In this document: positions 21,836 to 26,740 of the stretch, in pieces | Position numbering within the stretch: the stretch's first letter is position 1 | How the letters are laid out: every line of letters begins with the position of its first letter | NCBI GenBank assembly: GCA_030606215.1 | Contig: JAUWGW010000024.1 | Location: 1 to 26,740 of the forward strand | Reading direction: 5' to 3' | From: a bacterium | Lineage (GTDB): Bacteria > NPL-UPA2 > JAUVJM01 | DNA length: 26,740 nucleotides | The notes under the pieces: model-generated | What the model saw: the letters and a program-made list of their open reading frames with translations, nothing else | What the model was told of the DNA's origin: nothing | Databases searched by the model: none | Translations under genes and position numbers: made by a program

Positions 21836-21871
21836 TTAACAACTAGTCACTATATTTTACCGGGGGAGAGA

Positions 21872-23137
21872 ATGAAGGTAACTGTTGGAGAACTGCCGCA
21901 AAGTAGAAAACAAATTCAGATAGAGTTGGAAGAGGAAGAAGTTAATAGACATTTTGATAGCTCGCTCAATCAGTATGCTAAGGTGGCGCAGATTCCGGGT
22001 TTCAGGAAAGGGAAGGTTCCTCGTCCTGTTCTTGAGATGAAGTTTGGAAAGAGTTTGCAGGCGGAGGTTCTTGAGAAAATTGTCAATGAATCTTATGAGA
22101 AAGTCCAGAAAGAGGAAGGAATAGAGCCCGTCTCTCCTGCATCTATCGATACAAAGGATGTCATGCCTGAGAAGAATAAACCGTATTCATTTAAGATTAC
22201 AGTTGATGTAACGCCGGCAGTTAGAATAGATGAGTACAAAGGACTGGTTCTTGAGAGGGGAAAAATTGAAATTACGGAGAAAGATGTCAATGCAGTTCTC
22301 AAGCGGAAACAGGAGGAACATGCCGAGTTTCTGCCCGTTGCAGATAGACCTGTTATGAAGGGCGATTGGGTCTTGCTGGATGGGGACATTTTACTTGATG
22401 GAAAAGTAATTCAGGATTTGTCCGGTCAACTGGTTGAAGTCGGGTTGGATAATCTCCCGAAGGAAATGAGTGAGGCATTGATTGGCTCTTCGGTTGGGGA
22501 TGAGAGAAATGTAAATTCTAAAACAGAAAGTGGTGAGGAGATAACTTACAGATTCAGGGTAAAGGCAATAAAAGAGAGGCGGCTTCTGATTGTGAATGAT
22601 GAGTTTGCGAGAGACCTTGGAGAGTTTCAGAGTCTTGATGAATTAAAAGCTGATATAAGGAAGGAACTTTCTGCAATTGTTGATATAAGGGTTAAAGAAG
22701 GTTTAAAAAAACAGATAATTGATAAACTTGTTGATAAGGTTGAGGTTGAGTTTCCTCCCGCGCTTACAGAAAGACAGATAGAGCGTATCAAGGTGTTATC
22801 AAAGGTCAGAGGAGATGGCAGTGTTGAGAAGCTTGGCGAGAAAGAGCTTGGAGAGCTTGCAGTCAGGAAGTTAAAAGAATATTTTATCCTGGATGAAATT
22901 GCAAAAAGAGAAAATATTACCGTGACGGATGAGGAGCTTGAGAAAGTAAAAGCCAAGATTTCGGAGGGGAGGAAGGATGCAGAAATAGATATGGAGAATG
23001 TGCGCTCAAATCTTATGCAGGGGAAAGTTTTTGATTTTCTGCTTTCAGCGGCAAGCATACGTGATAAAGAGGAGTCACTGATTGTGAAACCTAATGATGT
23101 AAGTTTTATCAGGAGGGGAAAAGATGAATTGGAATAG
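21872..23137 (+). CDS. tig: Trigger factor (ribosome-associated chaperone)
   Basis: The 421-residue protein has the trigger factor layout. The N-terminal ribosome-binding domain contains the signature GFRKGKVP at residues 43-50. An FKBP-like prolyl isomerase domain spans roughly 150-235 ([15 protein letters not shown] to [16 protein letters not shown]). A long helical chaperone domain forms the C-terminus. It binds the ribosome near the exit tunnel and shields nascent chains. The ATG at 21872 is after GGGGGAGAGA; the frame is open upstream into tRNA-Gly but that is not coding. It overlaps clpP by 14 bases, the standard tig-clpP arrangement; clpX does not follow here. Confidence 0.96.
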   Translation: MKVTVGELPQSRKQIQIELEEEEVNRHFDSSLNQYAKVAQIPGFRKGKVPRPVLEMKFGKSLQAEVLEKIVNESYEKVQKEEGIEPVSPASIDTKDVMPEKNKPYSFKITVDVTPAVRIDEYKGLVLERGKIEITEKDVNAVLKRKQEEHAEFLPVADRPVMKGDWVLLDGDILLDGKVIQDLSGQLVEVGLDNLPKEMSEALIGSSVGDERNVNSKTESGEEITYRFRVKAIKERRLLIVNDEFARDLGEFQSLDELKADIRKELSAIVDIRVKEGLKKQIIDKLVDKVEVEFPPALTERQIERIKVLSKVRGDGSVEKLGEKELGELAVRKLKEYFILDEIAKRENITVTDEELEKVKAKISEGRKDAEIDMENVRSNLMQGKVFDFLLSAASIRDKEESLIVKPNDVSFIRRGKDELE

Positions 23138-23747
23138 GTTACCCGGTGTAATAGAAGAAGACAGTCGCGGCAGAATAACTGTTGACATATTTGATAGACT
23201 TCTGAGAGACAGAATAATTTTTCTCGGAGGTTCAATGACAGTTGTTAGAGGCGGTTCTGCAGTCATTTCCGACCTCGAGGCAAATATTCTGATTTCTCAG
23301 TTGCTTTACCTTGATTCACGGGACCCGGATAAGGATATTGACCTCTATGTCAACAGTCCTGGAGGTTCAGTTACAGCAACGCTTGCTATCTATGATACAA
23401 TGCAGCATATAAAGGCAGATGTTCGCACAATCTGTGTCGGTCAGGCCGCAAGTGGAGGAGCACTTCTCCTTGCAGCTGGAGCAAAGGGGAAACGCTTGGC
23501 ACTGCCGCATGCGAGGGTTCTGATACATCAGCCAATGGGAGAAGTTGGAGGGCAGGCGAGTGATATAGATCTTCAGGCGAAGGAGATACTCCGTCTGAAA
23601 GAGGAATTGAATCAGATATTTGCAAAACATACAAGTCAGCCAATAGATGTGATTAAAAAGGACACAGATAGAGACTTTTTCATGTCGGCTGAGGAAGCAA
23701 AGAAGTACGGTATTGTTGATGAAATAATAACCACAAGGAAGAAGTAG
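23124..23747 (+). CDS. clpP: ATP-dependent Clp protease proteolytic subunit
   Basis: The 207-residue serine peptidase has the ClpP triad Ser110 (GQAASGGAL), His135 (VLIHQPMGE) and Asp184 (DTDRDFFMS), with the usual spacing of 25 and 49 residues. It forms the tetradecameric barrel that works with ClpX or ClpA. The residue after the catalytic Ser is Gly, where most ClpPs have Met. After IIFLGG (residues 31-36), where ClpP normally reads xIDDxxAN, there are about nine additional residues ([18 protein letters not shown]), which shifts the triad numbering. The ribosome binding site AGGAGGGG lies inside tig. Confidence 0.95.
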   Translation: MNWNRLPGVIEEDSRGRITVDIFDRLLRDRIIFLGGSMTVVRGGSAVISDLEANILISQLLYLDSRDPDKDIDLYVNSPGGSVTATLAIYDTMQHIKADVRTICVGQAASGGALLLAAGAKGKRLALPHARVLIHQPMGEVGGQASDIDLQAKEILRLKEELNQIFAKHTSQPIDVIKKDTDRDFFMSAEEAKKYGIVDEIITTRKK

Positions 23748-23760
23748 AGAGGAGATTTTT

Positions 23761-24899
23761 ATGAAGAAGAAATATCTTTTCACACCAGGTCCTACAACAG
23801 TTCCGCCGGAGTGTCTCCTAACAATGGCGCAGCCGATTATTCATCACAGGACACCTGAATACATGAAGATTTTTGGTGAAGTAAGGGAAGGTTTGAAGTA
23901 TGTCTTCAAGACAGAGAACGAAGTCCTCACATTTGCCTCCTCAGGAACAGGTGCGATGGAAGCAAGTGTTTCAAATCTCCTCTCACGCGGTGATAAGGTG
24001 ATTGTTGTTAAGGGAGGTAAGTTCGGGGAGAGGTTTGCGGAAATTGCTGCAGCTTTTGGTGTTGATGTGATTCCGGTTGATGTTGAGTGGGGGAGAGCGG
24101 TTGAACCTGAAGTGGTCAGGAAGAAACTTGCCGAAGATAGTAATGTCAAAGCAGTCTTCACCACTCTCTGCGAAACTTCAACAGGCGTTGTGAATGATAT
24201 TAAGGAGATGGGTGAAATTGTCAGCAAGTTCAATGCTGTCCTTGTTGTGGATGCGATCAGTGGTCTTGCGTCAGTGGAACTGAATACCGATGAGTGGCAG
24301 GTGGATGTTGTTGTGTCAGGTTCGCAGAAGGGTTTGATGATTCCGCCCGGGCTTTCCTTTGTAAGTGTTAGTGATAAAGCGTGGGATTTGGTTGGCGTAT
24401 CAAACTTACCGAAATATTATTTTGATTTCAAGAAGGTAAAAAAGGCGCAGGAGAAATCAGATAGTGCATTCACTCCGGCAATCTCTCTGATTATTGGTTT
24501 GCGTCAGGCTCTCGGGATGCTTAAGGAAGAGGGGATTGAGAATGTCATCTCCCGCCATGCGTGTCTTGCTGAGGCAACACGGCGAGGTATGAGTGGTCTT
24601 AATCTTGAACTTTTTGCAGACAGACCTTCCAATTCCGTTACTGCAGTTAAAGTGCCTTCTAAGATTGACGGAGCTAATTTCGTAAAACGGCTCAGGGAGA
24701 AGGGAGTAAGTATTGCGGGAGGACAGGCGCAGCTCAAGGGAAAAATATTCAGACTGGCGCATATGGGTTATATGGATAAATTTGACATTCTTCAGATGGT
24801 TTCAGCAGTTGAGGTAGAGCTTCGGGAAATGGGTTATGAACTTCAACTCGGGAAAGGTGTGCAGGCAGCCGAGGAAGTTTTTTTGAAGGAGATAGTTTG

Positions 24900-24900
<1 letters not shown>
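23761..24900 (+). CDS. Class V aminotransferase (alanine-glyoxylate / phosphoserine type)
   Basis: The 379-residue PLP enzyme opens KKYLFTPGPTTVPPECLL and HRTPEY, typical of the alanine-glyoxylate/serine-pyruvate branch of fold type I. The PLP lysine is Lys190 in VSGSQKGLMIPPG; VVDAISG carries the pyridine-binding Asp. Its stop shares a base with the serA start. In several bacteria and in methanogens, members of this branch act as the phosphoserine aminotransferase beside serA, which is the most likely role here, since no serC is visible. AGAGGAGA is the ribosome binding site. Confidence 0.88.

Positions 24901-26740
<1,840 letters not shown>

Noticed and set aside
21791-21871. Upstream extension of the trigger factor frame
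   Set aside because: It lies within tRNA-Gly, while the ATG at 21872 has a strong ribosome binding site and the family start.

Overview
The window is bacterial chromosome from an organism I cannot name. Base composition looks moderate (roughly 40-45% G+C in most genes). A DUF374 acyltransferase-like gene suggests a diderm (Gram-negative type) envelope. A 2x[4Fe-4S] ferredoxin and several uroporphyrinogen-decarboxylase (URO-D)-fold methyltransferase relatives suggest an anaerobe, but no gene here fixes the phylum.

Left part (1-5.9 kb, mostly minus strand) is accessory. A LacI-type regulator has a consensus promoter and a terminator-like leader. It is followed by a fragment of an ISAzo13-type transposase, a URO-D-family gene, a 44-codon ORF with a perfect Shine-Dalgarno sequence, and a gene that runs off the left edge. 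Next come a DUF4143 ATPase with an apparently leaderless promoter and an AbiE-type toxin/antitoxin pair in toxin-first order. The pair lies between two near-identical direct repeats of about 23 bp.

Middle part (5.9-16.1 kb, plus strand) is a dense housekeeping run: alaS, ruvX, an unrecognised gene, a DUF374 acyltransferase, an M42 peptidase, lipA and def. It continues into a possible three-gene regulatory module: PTS EIIA, a CPA2 antiporter without a cytosolic domain, and a PII-like protein. A strong promoter then starts ferredoxin, LysM-amidase and tRNA-His. Three short arrays with a 7-base period lie in or against coding sequence here: inside alaS, at the 3' end of def, and at the 3' end of the EIIA gene.

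Right part (16.1-21.4 kb) is metabolic and accessory. It holds an iron-type alcohol dehydrogenase placed 18 bases after tRNA-His, two intact URO-D-family genes in tandem, and a truncated third URO-D gene. The truncated gene abuts a convergent, G+C-richer L-fucose-isomerase-like gene.

Final part (21.4-26.7 kb) is housekeeping again: a tRNA-Lys/Leu/Gly cluster with its own promoter, tig and clpP (overlapping), a class V aminotransferase with serA (serine biosynthesis), and the start of purA at the right edge.

The points most worth following up are the repeat-bracketed reversed AbiE locus, the 7-base-period arrays, the EIIA/antiporter/PII-like module, the URO-D paralogues with different metal-ligand motifs, and apparent active-site or loop changes in ClpP, SerA and the AbiEii toxin. 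No intergenic stretch exceeds 300 bases. The longest, 2668-2966, holds the lacI promoter, leader and a possible operator.
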